A DNA stretch of 64,000 nucleotides from an uncultured Oscillospiraceae bacterium (GCA_934646185.1 CAKUEH010000013.1:1-64000); one strand, 5' to 3'. Positions 24,193 to 32,452 are shown, counted from the first letter of the stretch. Notes: generated by a model not told the origin, from the sequence alone. Translations and numbers: made by a program.

Positions 24193-25206
24193 ATGCGATA
24201 TTATTACGGACAGCTTTCCCGGCCGCTCCAGAGCGTATATGACGCGCTTCTGGGCGGCTTTCGCGCGCTTGCAGCGAGCGTCCGCATCCCGATGCTGGAC
24301 GAAAAGCAGCTTGCGGACGTGTATCTGCGGCTGAAGCTCGACGAGCCGCTGCTCTTTTATGTCGCCGGCTACCGCTGCCGGTGGATGGCCGGGGCGGCGC
24401 ATCTGGAGCTTTTGCCGGAGTATCTGTTTGACAAGGCGAAGATCCGCGCACACCAGCAGGCGGCAGACGCCCGGCTGGCCCGGCTGACGCGGCCGCTCGA
24501 AGGAAAGACGGAGCTGGAACAGGAGCTTGCCATACACGACTTCATTCTGGAAAACGTGCGCTACGACAAGCTCAAAAAGCCGTATTCCCATGAGATCCTC
24601 GGCCCCATGACGCAGGGCGTCGGCGTGTGCGAGGGCATTGCCAAGACGGTCAAGGCGCTGTGCGACCGGCTGGGCCTGTGGTGCATCGTCGCGCTCAGCG
24701 AGGCGGATCCCGCGCGCGGGATCAAATACCGCCACGCATGGAACGTCGTGCGCATCGGCGGGCGGTATTACCATCTCGACGCAACGTTTGACAATTCGCT
24801 CCAGCGGGGCGAAAAACGGTACGACTATTTCAATCTCGACGACGGCAGACTCTTCCGCGACCACACGCCGCTTGTCCTTCCCGTCCCCGCCTGCACGGAC
24901 GGGAAGAGCTTTTATTACCGGAGCGTCTCGTTCACGAAGCCGGAGGAGCTGGAAAAGCGCCTTGCGCAGGCGCTTCGGAAAAAACGGCCCGTGTTCGTGT
25001 TCCACTGGCGCGGCGGGGGACTGAACCGGGAGCTTCTGCAGCAGCTGCTCGCGATCGCCGGGCGGCTTGCGGCCGAGCGCGGAAAGTGCGCGTCCTGCTC
25101 GGTCAATTTCCCGCAGGCCGTGCTCCAGCTCGAATTTTCGGACGAGCCGCGGCAGACCGTCGTCGTCCAGCAGGCGAACGAGGTCGAAGCCCCGGAGAAC
25201 GGGTGA
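24193..25206 (+). CDS. Transglutaminase-like cysteine peptidase-fold protein
   Basis: A 337-residue protein with a transglutaminase-like core: Cys 146 in GVGVCEGIA, His 181 in YRHAWN and Asp 196 in YYHLDATFD, the usual triad. No signal peptide or membrane helix is seen, which is notable since many bacterial relatives are secreted. The C-terminal 100 residues are of no family I recognise. It follows the DprA-like gene by 7 bases with GAGGG overlapping the stop. Function unknown; protease or amidase activity is possible. Confidence 0.82.
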   Translation: MRYYYGQLSRPLQSVYDALLGGFRALAASVRIPMLDEKQLADVYLRLKLDEPLLFYVAGYRCRWMAGAAHLELLPEYLFDKAKIRAHQQAADARLARLTRPLEGKTELEQELAIHDFILENVRYDKLKKPYSHEILGPMTQGVGVCEGIAKTVKALCDRLGLWCIVALSEADPARGIKYRHAWNVVRIGGRYYHLDATFDNSLQRGEKRYDYFNLDDGRLFRDHTPLVLPVPACTDGKSFYYRSVSFTKPEELEKRLAQALRKKRPVFVFHWRGGGLNRELLQQLLAIAGRLAAERGKCASCSVNFPQAVLQLEFSDEPRQTVVVQQANEVEAPENG

Positions 25207-25266
25207 TTTTTGACAGACTGACAAAAATCCGGCCAAAAGCGCCGGATTTTTGTTGCGAATCTGCCA

Positions 25267-25295
25267 TTGACATTTTCTGACCGGCCATATATAAT
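25267..25295 (+). promoter_or_regulatory. Perfect consensus promoter of the met leader-metNIQ operon
   Basis: TTGACA (25267-25272), exactly 17 bases, TATAAT (25290-25295). Transcription would start near 25302, giving a leader of about 240 bases before metN. I see no repressor palindrome covering it, so control is likely after initiation. Confidence 0.9.
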
Positions 25296-25328
25296 GGCCC
25301 CAGAAATCAGGAAAGGAGCCGACACGCG

Positions 25329-25427
25329 ATGAAAAAGCTGTTTACGACCGCTATGATGATGCCCATGTGCATGCGCTGCATGTGCATGTTTTCGCGTACT
25401 CAAAAATCGGCTCGCTTTGTTTCATAA
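25329..25427 (+). CDS. Met/Cys-rich leader peptide ahead of metNIQ
   Basis: A 32-codon ORF with a strong ribosome site (AAAGGAG, 10 bases before the ATG). It begins MKKLFTTA; residues 9-20 are MMMPMCMRCMCM, with seven Met and three Cys of twelve, then FSRTQKSARFVS and stop. It sits between a consensus promoter and a terminator in front of the methionine transporter genes. Composition and position are those of an attenuator peptide sensing aminoacyl-tRNA supply, as with trp, his or leu leaders. Function is inferred; no homologue search was possible. Confidence 0.8.
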   Translation: MKKLFTTAMMMPMCMRCMCMFSRTQKSARFVS

Positions 25428-25460
25428 ATTTCCATATTGGCAGACAGAAGGCCAATTCCG

Positions 25461-25500
25461 GAGCTGAGAAACGATGTGAGTTTCCCGGCTCTTTTTATTT
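25461..25500 (+). terminator. Intrinsic terminator/attenuator upstream of metN
   Basis: GAGCTGAGAAAC (25461-25472) pairs with GTTTCCCGGCTC (25480-25491), 12 positions with one G-U and one mismatch, followed by TTTTTATTT. It lies 34 bases after the leader stop and 43 before metN, so it must be controlled for the operon to be read. CGGCTC at 25408-25413, inside the leader ORF, repeats the 3' arm and could pair with GAGCTG (25461-25466) as an antiterminator. A small ATTGGC/GCCAAT stem lies between (25436-25456). Confidence 0.78.
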
Positions 25501-25542
25501 GTTCCAGATAACCTACTAAAACACTGTGGAAGGGGATTTCCC

Positions 25543-26535
25543 ATGATCGAGCTGAAACACCTCGGCAAAATCTATTCCTCGGCCTCCGGCAGCGTGGAAG
25601 CGCTGAAGGATGTGAACCTGACCATCGCGGACGGCGAGATCTTTGGCATCATCGGCCTGTCCGGCGCGGGCAAATCGACGCTCGTGCGCTGCATCAACCT
25701 GCTCGAGCGTCCGACCTCCGGCGAGGTCTGGGTCGACGGACAGAATCTGACGGCGCTCAGCGAAAAGGAGCTGCTGCAGGTCCGCCGGCAGATCGGCATG
25801 ATCTTCCAGAGCTTCAACCTGCTCGAGCAGCGCACGGTCCTGCGCAACGTCTGTTTCCCGCTTGAGATTTCCGGCACGCCGAAGGCGGAGGCAAGAAAGC
25901 GCGCGGCGGAGCTTTTGAAGGTCGTCGGCCTTGCCGACAAGGCCGTGAGCTTCCCCTCCCAGCTGTCCGGCGGACAGAAGCAGCGCGTGGCCATCGCCCG
26001 CGCGCTGGCGACCAATCCCCGGTATCTGCTGTGCGACGAGGCGACCAGCGCCCTCGACCCCAACACGACGCGCTCCATTCTCGAGCTGCTGCGTGAGATC
26101 AACAAAACGCTCGGCGTGACGATCATCGTCATCACGCACGAGATGAAGGTCATCGACCAGATCTGCGACCGCGTGGCCGTCATCGACAAGAGCTGCATCG
26201 CCGAAGAAGGCCGCGTGGCGGACGTCTTTACGAACCCGCAGTCCGGTATCGCGCGGGAGCTCGTTCTCCCGCAGGAGCGCCCGGTGCTCGATCCCACGAC
26301 CGGCGGGCGCAAGCTCCGCCTCATCTTCAACGGCGAGGACACGCAGAAGCCCGTCATTTCCGAAATGATCCTGGCCTGCCGCGTGCCGGTGAACGTGCTG
26401 TTCGCCGATACGAAATCCGTCGAGGGCGCGGCCTACGGCCACATGATCCTCGAGCTGCCGAACGACGAGCATGACGCGGAAAAGGTCGTCAGCTGGCTGA
26501 AAAACAGCGGTCTGACGTGGAAGGAGGAGCGGTAA
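25543..26535 (+). CDS. metN: Methionine ABC transporter ATP-binding protein MetN
   Basis: Cytosolic ATPase of the D/L-methionine importer, 330 residues. Walker A GLSGAGKST is near residue 37, signature LSGGQKQRVAIARAL near 143 and Walker B LLCDEATSALD near 163. A C-terminal NIL domain (about 250-330) in related transporters binds methionine and inhibits transport. It starts at 25543 after GGAAGGGG. It is the first gene after the leader-peptide attenuator and is followed directly by metI. Confidence 0.96.
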   Translation: MIELKHLGKIYSSASGSVEALKDVNLTIADGEIFGIIGLSGAGKSTLVRCINLLERPTSGEVWVDGQNLTALSEKELLQVRRQIGMIFQSFNLLEQRTVLRNVCFPLEISGTPKAEARKRAAELLKVVGLADKAVSFPSQLSGGQKQRVAIARALATNPRYLLCDEATSALDPNTTRSILELLREINKTLGVTIIVITHEMKVIDQICDRVAVIDKSCIAEEGRVADVFTNPQSGIARELVLPQERPVLDPTTGGRKLRLIFNGEDTQKPVISEMILACRVPVNVLFADTKSVEGAAYGHMILELPNDEHDAEKVVSWLKNSGLTWKEER

Positions 26536-27213
26536 ATGGCTACGGAATATTTCGTAAAGCTCTGGGATAACAACATCATCCAGCTCGGCATCTGGCAGAC
26601 GGTCTACATGACCGTCCTCACCACGATCTTCGCCTATCTCATCGGCCTGCCGCTCGGCGTCATCCTCTGGGCGACGGACAAGGACGGGTTGCACCCCAAT
26701 AAGGGCGTCAACACCGTGCTCGGATTCATCGTGAATTTCTTCCGCTCCATCCCGGCGGTCATCCTCATGGTCGCCATGATCCCCGCGGCAAAACTGCTGC
26801 TCGGCACCTCGACCGGCAACGGCGCGGTCATCGTCACGCTCATCATCGCCGCCGCGCCGTATGTGGCGCGCATGGTCGAATCGTCTTTGAAGGAGGTTCC
26901 CGCGGGCGTCATCGAGGCCGCGCAGGCCATGGGCTGCACGAATCTCCAGATCATCTGGCACGTGCTGCTGCCTGAGGCAAAGCCGTCGCTCATTTCCGGC
27001 TGCGTCATTTCGACCGTCACCATTCTCAGCTACACGGCCCTTGCCGCGACGCTGGGCGGCACGGGGCTCGGCCAGATCGCCATCATCCACGGCCACCAGA
27101 GAAGCCAGAAGCTCGTCGTCTGGGTCTGCGTACTGCTGATCGTCGCGATCGTTCAGCTCATCCAGATCGTGGGCACGACTGTTGTCCGGAAGACCGACAA
27201 GCGTGCACGCTGA
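26536..27213 (+). CDS. metI: Methionine ABC transporter permease MetI
   Basis: A 225-residue membrane permease with about five helices and the EAA loop EAAQAMGCTNLQIIWHVLLP, which contacts MetN. The start codon follows the metN stop with no gap; GGAGGAG lies at the metN end. Two copies with two MetN form the methionine importer. Confidence 0.95.
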   Translation: MATEYFVKLWDNNIIQLGIWQTVYMTVLTTIFAYLIGLPLGVILWATDKDGLHPNKGVNTVLGFIVNFFRSIPAVILMVAMIPAAKLLLGTSTGNGAVIVTLIIAAAPYVARMVESSLKEVPAGVIEAAQAMGCTNLQIIWHVLLPEAKPSLISGCVISTVTILSYTALAATLGGTGLGQIAIIHGHQRSQKLVVWVCVLLIVAIVQLIQIVGTTVVRKTDKRAR

Positions 27214-27225
27214 AAGGAACATTCC

Positions 27226-27282
27226 ATGAGACTGATCTTTGAGCGGCTGCTCCGCATCAACTGGCGATGCGGCCGAATGTGA
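27226..27282 (+). CDS. Possible 18-codon ORF between metI and metQ
   Basis: ATG at 27226 follows AAAGGAAC and encodes MRLIFERLLRINWRCGRM before a stop. A 7-bp hairpin (CCGCATC/GATGCGG, 27252-27272) lies inside it. It may be chance, a remnant or a spacer feature that sets metQ expression. Nothing in its composition points to methionine. Confidence 0.25.
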   Translation: MRLIFERLLRINWRCGRM

Positions 27283-27345
27283 CCGAAGCCGTCCGTACAC
27301 CAGAAACAAACCGATTTTTTCAAACTTTATAAAGGAGATATTATC

Positions 27346-28218
27346 ATGAAAAAGGTACTTGCAATCGTTCTTTCCGCTCTGCTGCTCGTCGCCGCGCTCG
27401 CCGGCTGCGCTTCCAAGAGCGAACCCGCTTCCACTGAGACTGCTTCCACCGACACCGCCGCTTCCACCGACGGCAAGCTCGAAACGCTGAAGGTCGGCGC
27501 TTCCTCCACTCCGCACGCCGAGATCCTCGAGCAGGTCAAGGACACGCTGGCCGCCGAGGGCTATGACCTCCAGATCGTGATCTACGACGACTACGTCCTG
27601 CCCAACCAGTCCCTGGCTGACGGCTCTCTGGACGCGAACTACTTCCAGCACACCCCGTATCTGAACAGCTTCAACGCCTCCAACGGTACCGATCTCGTCT
27701 CCGCCGCCAAGATCCACTATGAGCCGTTCGGCCTCTATGCCAACGATGTCGCATCCGTTGCCGACATTGCTTCCGACGCGACCATCCTGATCCCCGCCGA
27801 CGACTCCAACGAGACGCGCGCGCTGCTCCTTCTGGCGCAGGAAGGCCTCATTGAGCTGCCCGCCGACGCTTCCGCTGAAAAGGGCGTGACCACGCTGGAC
27901 ATCGTCGACGCCAAGGGCCATGACGTGCAGCCGCTGCAGGCCGATACCGTCCCCGCACAGCTGGCAAACTCCAACCCCGGCACCGTGGCCGTCATCAACG
28001 GCAACTACGCCCTGCAGGCAGGCCTCCACGCCTCTGACGCTCTCGCGATCGAAGACGCCTCCGGCGACGCTGCGCAGACCTACGCCAACATCATCGCCTG
28101 CCGCGCAGGCGATGAGAACAGCGCCAAGATCCAGGCGCTCGTCAAGGCGCTGCAGTCCGACGCTGTGAAGGACTACATCGAAAAGACCTACAACGGCGCT
28201 GTCGTTGCGATCTTCTGA
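27346..28218 (+). CDS. metQ: Methionine-binding lipoprotein MetQ
   Basis: A 290-residue substrate-binding lipoprotein of the NlpA/MetQ family, anchored outside the membrane. The signal peptide ends in lipobox LAGC (Cys about 21), followed by a Ser/Thr-rich linker and the binding domain (LETLKVGASSTPHAEILEQV). ATG at 27346 follows AAAGGAG. It completes metNIQ. The 132-base gap after metI could let it be expressed at a different level from the membrane parts. Confidence 0.95.
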   Translation: MKKVLAIVLSALLLVAALAGCASKSEPASTETASTDTAASTDGKLETLKVGASSTPHAEILEQVKDTLAAEGYDLQIVIYDDYVLPNQSLADGSLDANYFQHTPYLNSFNASNGTDLVSAAKIHYEPFGLYANDVASVADIASDATILIPADDSNETRALLLLAQEGLIELPADASAEKGVTTLDIVDAKGHDVQPLQADTVPAQLANSNPGTVAVINGNYALQAGLHASDALAIEDASGDAAQTYANIIACRAGDENSAKIQALVKALQSDAVKDYIEKTYNGAVVAIF

Positions 28219-28235
28219 TCTTCCATCATACAGAC

Positions 28236-28274
28236 CGCCCCGCGCTTCCATCCCGGAAGCGCGGGGCGTTTTTT
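28236..28274 (+). terminator. Terminator of metNIQ
   Basis: CGCCCCGCGCTTCC (28236-28249) and GGAAGCGCGGGGCG (28255-28268) form a 14-bp stem followed by TTTTTT. Confidence 0.92.
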
Positions 28275-28276
28275 GC

Positions 28277-30025
28277 TTATGCCAGCAGATTCTGCGTCCG
28301 GCAGAGGCTGGCGTAGATGCCGTCCCGTTTGAGAAGCTCCTCATTCGTGCCGCGCTCGGCGATGCGGCCGTCGGCAATGACGACGATCTCGCCCGCGGCG
28401 CGGATGGTGGACAGGCGGTGGGCGATGATGAGCGTGGTGCGGTTTTTGGCCAGCTCGTCAAACGCGTGCTGGATCTTCGCCTCCGTCAGCGTGTCGAGCG
28501 CGCTCGTCGCCTCGTCGAGAATGAGGATGGGCGGGTTTTTGAGGAAGATGCGCGCGATGGAGATACGCTGCTTCTGCCCGCCGGACAGGAGCGTTCCGCG
28601 CTCGCCGACGTAGGTGTCGAAGCCGTCGGGCATGGCCATGATATCGTCGTAGATCTCCGCGCGCTTCGCCGCGTCGACGATCTCCTCCATCGTCGCGCCG
28701 GGCCGGCCGTAGCGGATGTTTTCCAGAATGGAGTCCGCGAACAGGAACACGTCCTGCTGCACGATGCCGATGGAGCGGCGCAGGGATTCCTGCGTGACGC
28801 CGCGCACGTCATGGCCGTCGACGGTGATCGAGCCGCCGGTCACGTCGTAAAAGCGGGGGATCAGCTGGCAGAGCGTGCTCTTGCCGCCGCCGGACGGGCC
28901 GACGATGGCGACGGTCTGGCCCGCCGGGACGTGCAGGGACACATCGTGCAGGACTTCTGGATCGTCTTCATAGGAAAAGCTCACGTTCTGGACACCAATC
29001 TCGCCGCGCACGTGCGTCAGCTCGGCCGCGTCCGGCGCGTCATGCAGCTCCGGCGCGGTGCGCATGATCTCGAGAAACCGCTCAAAGCCCGCCGTGCCGT
29101 TGGAGAACAGCTCCGTGAAGTTTGCGAGCTTCCGGATGGGATTGACAAAGGACGCGATATAGAGCGTAAACGTCAGAAGATCGACCGCGTCCATCTGGCC
29201 CTTCATGATGAGCAAGCCGCCCACCGTCACGACGGCCACGGACAGAGAGCTCGTGAAAAACTCCATCACGGCCATGAAAATGCCCATTTCCCGGTGGAAC
29301 ATCTTTTTGGAGGTCTTGTAAATGTCGTTCGAGCGGTCGAATTTTTCTTCTTCCACGTGCTCGTTGGCAAACGCCTTGGCCGTGCGGATGCCGGAGAGGG
29401 CGGATTCGATGTCGGCGTTGATCGCGCCGGTCTTTTTCTTCACACGGCGGGAGGCCTCGCGCATCGCCCTGCGGCGCGAGACGATAACGGCGATGAACAC
29501 CGGGATCATGATCGCCACGACCAGCGCCAGCCGCCATTCGATCGTCGCCATGACGGTCAGCGCGCCGACGATGGTCACGAGCGAGATGAACAGATCCTCC
29601 GGCCCGTGGTGGGCAAGCTCGGTGATCTCAAAGAGGTCGGTCGTCATGCGGCTCATGAGCTGGCCGGTGCGGTTGCGGTCGAAGAATTCAAAGCCCAGCT
29701 CCTGCATGTGGCCGAACAGGGCCGCGCGGATGTCGGCCTCCACGCGGATGCCGAAGGTGTGGCCCCAGTAGGTGATGATGAAATACAGCACCGACCGCAG
29801 CGCGTACGCTGCCAGCACGATCAGCATGATCGTGAAGAACGTGCGGTACGCGCTCTGCGGCAGCAGCGTGCGCATGGCGTAGCGCGAGATAATGGGGTAC
29901 GCCAGATCGATCATCGACACGACCAGCGCGCAGGCCATATCGAGAAAAAACAGCCCCCGGTGGGGCTTGAAGAAGGACAGGAAGATCGAAAAGCCCGATC
30001 GCTTCCGGTATTGTTCGGTTGTCAT
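28277..30025 (-). CDS. ABC exporter (MsbA-like fused half-transporter)
   Basis: A 582-residue membrane plus ATPase protein likely working as a homodimer. Six helices precede an NBD with VGPSGGGKST, LLSGGQKQR, ILILDEATSALD and AHRLST, all catalytic residues intact. The start at 30025 (MTTEQYRKRSG) is chosen because a promoter lies just upstream at 30059-30087 and ACGGAGC precedes it; a longer frame to 30202 crosses that promoter. Substrate (lipid, drug or peptide) unknown. Confidence 0.92.
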   Translation of the reverse strand: MTTEQYRKRSGFSIFLSFFKPHRGLFFLDMACALVVSMIDLAYPIISRYAMRTLLPQSAYRTFFTIMLIVLAAYALRSVLYFIITYWGHTFGIRVEADIRAALFGHMQELGFEFFDRNRTGQLMSRMTTDLFEITELAHHGPEDLFISLVTIVGALTVMATIEWRLALVVAIMIPVFIAVIVSRRRAMREASRRVKKKTGAINADIESALSGIRTAKAFANEHVEEEKFDRSNDIYKTSKKMFHREMGIFMAVMEFFTSSLSVAVVTVGGLLIMKGQMDAVDLLTFTLYIASFVNPIRKLANFTELFSNGTAGFERFLEIMRTAPELHDAPDAAELTHVRGEIGVQNVSFSYEDDPEVLHDVSLHVPAGQTVAIVGPSGGGKSTLCQLIPRFYDVTGGSITVDGHDVRGVTQESLRRSIGIVQQDVFLFADSILENIRYGRPGATMEEIVDAAKRAEIYDDIMAMPDGFDTYVGERGTLLSGGQKQRISIARIFLKNPPILILDEATSALDTLTEAKIQHAFDELAKNRTTLIIAHRLSTIRAAGEIVVIADGRIAERGTNEELLKRDGIYASLCRTQNLLA

Positions 30026-30058
30026 GACAGCTGCTCCGTTTCTCTTTGTTTTTTCTGT

Positions 30059-30087
30059 ATTATACCGGGAGTTTTTGCGGATTGCAA
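30059..30087 (-). promoter_or_regulatory. Promoter of the MsbA-like exporter
   Basis: Minus strand: TTGCAA (30087-30082), 17 bases, TATAAT (30064-30059). It abuts a divergent promoter at 30092-30120. Confidence 0.72.
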
Positions 30088-30091
30088 GCCG

Positions 30092-30120
30092 TTGCGTACG
30101 GATTGTTTTTCTGATAGAAT
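30092..30120 (+). promoter_or_regulatory. Promoter of the pseudouridine synthase
   Basis: TTGCGT (30092-30097), 17 bases, TAGAAT (30115-30120), 24 bases before the start codon. Divergent from and adjacent to the exporter promoter. Confidence 0.62.
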
Positions 30121-30143
30121 ATCTCCAAAGTGAGGCGAAGCGT

Positions 30144-30770
30144 ATGATCGAGATCCTGAAGGAAACAGCGCGGTATCTTGTCTGCGTCAAGCCTGCCGGC
30201 ATTGCCGCGCAGGGGACGCAGGCGGAGGCGCTGCCGCAGCTGCTCTCCGCGCAGCTGGGCTGCGAAATATTTCCCGTCCACCGGCTCGACCAGACGGTCG
30301 GCGGCGTGATGGTCTACGCGAAAACGGCGCGGGAGGCCGCGCGGCTGACGCAGGCGATGGGACAGGGACAGATGGAAAAGACGTATCTGGCCGTTCTGAC
30401 CGGCTGCCCGGCGGAGAAGGCCGGGACGCTGGAGGATCTGCTGTTCCACGACCGGGTGAAAAACAAGACGTATGTGGTCAGACGGCCGCGCGGCGGTGTG
30501 AAGCAGGCGCGGCTGCGCTATGAGATCCTCGCGGAACAGGACGGGCTGAGCCTTGCGCGCATCCGGCTCGAAACGGGGCGCACGCACCAGATCCGCGTTC
30601 AGTTCGCCTCGCGGGGCCTGCCGCTGCTGGGCGACGGAAAATACGGCAGCCGCTGCAGCCGTTGCGCCTGCGCGCTCTGGTCGTACCGGCTGTCCTTTCC
30701 GGACGGGAAGGACGCGGCCGTCTTCGAGGCGCAGCCTCCGGCCAGGTTCCCATGGACGCTGTTTTTCTGA
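30144..30770 (+). CDS. RluA-family pseudouridine synthase
   Basis: A 208-residue enzyme converting uridine to pseudouridine in rRNA or tRNA. The catalytic motif HRLDQTVGG (Asp about 49) replaces the more usual HRLDRxTSG, and RLETGRTHQIRVQFA and LLGDGKYG are family motifs. No S4 domain, so it is a short form. The start at 30144 follows AGTGAGG and the promoter above; an upstream in-frame ATG would lie inside the divergent ABC gene. Confidence 0.9.
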   Translation: MIEILKETARYLVCVKPAGIAAQGTQAEALPQLLSAQLGCEIFPVHRLDQTVGGVMVYAKTAREAARLTQAMGQGQMEKTYLAVLTGCPAEKAGTLEDLLFHDRVKNKTYVVRRPRGGVKQARLRYEILAEQDGLSLARIRLETGRTHQIRVQFASRGLPLLGDGKYGSRCSRCACALWSYRLSFPDGKDAAVFEAQPPARFPWTLFF

Positions 30771-30924
30771 TTTTGCGCACATCCCGCCGCATCCCGAAAT
30801 GCGCCCGATGAGTACCCGCTGATCCGCACCGCGCTCTGTAGGGGCCGCCGGGAATGCTTGAGCCGCATAGCTGCACCAGCGGAAAAAGCCGCGGCGCCCG
30901 GAGGCCCGGACACCGCGTAGTTTT

Positions 30925-31713
30925 TTATTCATCCCGGTACCGGAACAGCGCCCGGCTGAGGGCGAGGATCTCCGGCTCGTCGAGGGAATTCTCGAAAACC
31001 GCCGTCCCCGGTTCGCTGCCCGTGCGCAGCATCCCGCTCTGGGCGAGCTTCCGCTCGAGCTGCATCGCGACGCCGTGACTGCCGTCCATGATCTCCGGCT
31101 CCGGCCCCACGATCCTGCGGATCGCGCCCGTCAGGAACGGATAGTGCGTGCAGCCGAGCACGATCGCGTCGACCGGCTCGCGCAGATACGGCGCGAGCTT
31201 TTCTTCCAGATACGCCTCCACGGCGCTTCCGCGCAGCTCTCCGCGCTCGACAAACTCCATAAGTCCCTCGCACGGCAGGCCGGTGATCTGCGCCCGGCTA
31301 TCAAACTGGCGCTTGAGCGCCTGAAATTTCTCCTGCCGGATGGTCATGGGCGTCGCCATGACCAGGATCCTGCCGCCGGGGTACTTTTCAACGGCAGGCT
31401 TGAGCGCGGGCTCCGTCCCGATCACGGGAAGATCCGGGTAGACTTGCCGCAGCAGGCCGATGGCGGCGGACGTCGCCGTGTTGCAGGCCACGACGATGGC
31501 CTTGGCCCCAGCGTTTACCAGACGCTCTGCCGCCGCAAGGCTCAGCGCCCGGATCTGCGCCTCGCTCTTGACGCCATAGGGCGCGTGGAGCGAGTCGCCG
31601 TAGTACAGATAATTCTCCTGCGGCAGCAGCCGCACCGTCTCGCGCAGGACGCTGATCCCGCCGAGGCCGGAGTCAAAAAACGCGACAGGCCGATCCTGCT
31701 TCTGCATGCTCAC
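30925..31713 (-). CDS. murI: Glutamate racemase
   Basis: A 262-residue enzyme making D-glutamate from L-glutamate for peptidoglycan. Two catalytic cysteines are seen: VACNTAT (about 77) and GCTHYP (about 188), plus the DSGLGG start motif (14-19). Cytosolic. It overlaps the deoxynucleoside kinase gene by four bases and is expressed from the same divergent promoter. It ends before a GC-rich hairpin with a T-run near 30880-30900 that may terminate it. Confidence 0.96.
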   Translation of the reverse strand: MSMQKQDRPVAFFDSGLGGISVLRETVRLLPQENYLYYGDSLHAPYGVKSEAQIRALSLAAAERLVNAGAKAIVVACNTATSAAIGLLRQVYPDLPVIGTEPALKPAVEKYPGGRILVMATPMTIRQEKFQALKRQFDSRAQITGLPCEGLMEFVERGELRGSAVEAYLEEKLAPYLREPVDAIVLGCTHYPFLTGAIRRIVGPEPEIMDGSHGVAMQLERKLAQSGMLRTGSEPGTAVFENSLDEPEILALSRALFRYRDE

Positions 31714-32303
31714 GCCTCCAAAAACCGCACGATCTCATTCAGATCGTATTCCCCGCCGTCCATGTTGATGCGCAGCGTCCGCTCCGGCGGGAGCGTTTCG
31801 GCCCATTCGTCGTAAAGCTCCTTGAGCTCGTACACATACATGAGATCGAGATCATCCTCGTATTCCCGCCCGCGCTGGCGCATGTGCTCGATGATCGTGC
31901 TGACGGAGCAGTCGAGATAGAGATATTTGTCGACCGGCGGCATCAGCGAGGCAATGCCGTTTGCCAGCTTGCAGAGGATGCCGTATTCGTCCTGCGTCAG
32001 ATCCTGCTGGTTCAGGCGGTATTTCGCGATGACCAGATTCTCCAGAAATGCGCGGTCGAAGAAGAAAAACTCGGTATCGCCGATCTCCGGCCGCCATTTT
32101 TCATCGTCAAAATACAGCGAGAGAAAGCTGACCTGCGAGTGAAACGACCAGCGTCTGGAGTCGGAATAGTATTCGTTGATATAGGGATTGTCCTGCGGAC
32201 GCTCCTCATGAAACGCGGCGCGCGGGCCGAAATATGCCGTGAGCCGCTGCAGAAGCGTCGTCTTTCCCGCGCCCACGGTGCCGCAGATCGCAATGTACTT
32301 CAT
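31710..32303 (-). CDS. Deoxynucleoside kinase (dAK/dGK family)
   Basis: A 197-residue kinase that phosphorylates deoxynucleosides for salvage. P-loop GTVGAGKTT at residues 8-16, FFFFDRAFLEN near 83 (the DR/ERS-type motif) and the LID arginines RGREYE near 151. It resembles the deoxyadenosine/deoxyguanosine kinases of Firmicutes; specificity is not resolved. It starts at 32303 after AAAGGAGG and is divergent from nrdG and dut, giving a dNTP-linked locus. Confidence 0.88.
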   Translation of the reverse strand: MKYIAICGTVGAGKTTLLQRLTAYFGPRAAFHEERPQDNPYINEYYSDSRRWSFHSQVSFLSLYFDDEKWRPEIGDTEFFFFDRAFLENLVIAKYRLNQQDLTQDEYGILCKLANGIASLMPPVDKYLYLDCSVSTIIEHMRQRGREYEDDLDLMYVYELKELYDEWAETLPPERTLRINMDGGEYDLNEIVRFLEA

Positions 32304-32334
32304 ATCCGCCCGCCTCCTTTGTCAACTGACGCCT

Positions 32335-32363
32335 ATTCTACAACATCCAGCCGGTGGAAGCAA
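32335..32363 (-). promoter_or_regulatory. Promoter of the dNK-murI operon
   Basis: Minus strand: TTGCTT (32363-32358), 17 bases, TAGAAT (32340-32335). Confidence 0.6.
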
Positions 32364-32396
32364 GACGCAAAACTGCCGAAAAACACGGCGCCCCGC

Positions 32397-32425
32397 TTGC
32401 AAAGCTCCCGGCGGCGTGATACGAT
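32397..32425 (+). promoter_or_regulatory. Promoter of nrdG-dut operon
   Basis: TTGCAA (32397-32402), 17 bases, TACGAT (32420-32425), followed by the nrdG ribosome site. No NrdR box is apparent. Confidence 0.55.
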
Positions 32426-32452
32426 AATAAAAAAGGAGAGCGAGGTGCCGCA

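Noticed and set aside
25207..25542. SAM riboswitch or Met T-box ahead of metN
   Set aside because: I looked for the conserved S-box core and the T-box GGTGG..CCGCG motif and saw neither; the leader ORF and terminator account for the space.
25516..28461. Minus-strand open frame of 981 codons across metNIQ
   Set aside because: It is antisense to three clearly conserved genes, has no ribosome site or recognisable domain, and is the kind of frame produced by GC-rich codon third positions.
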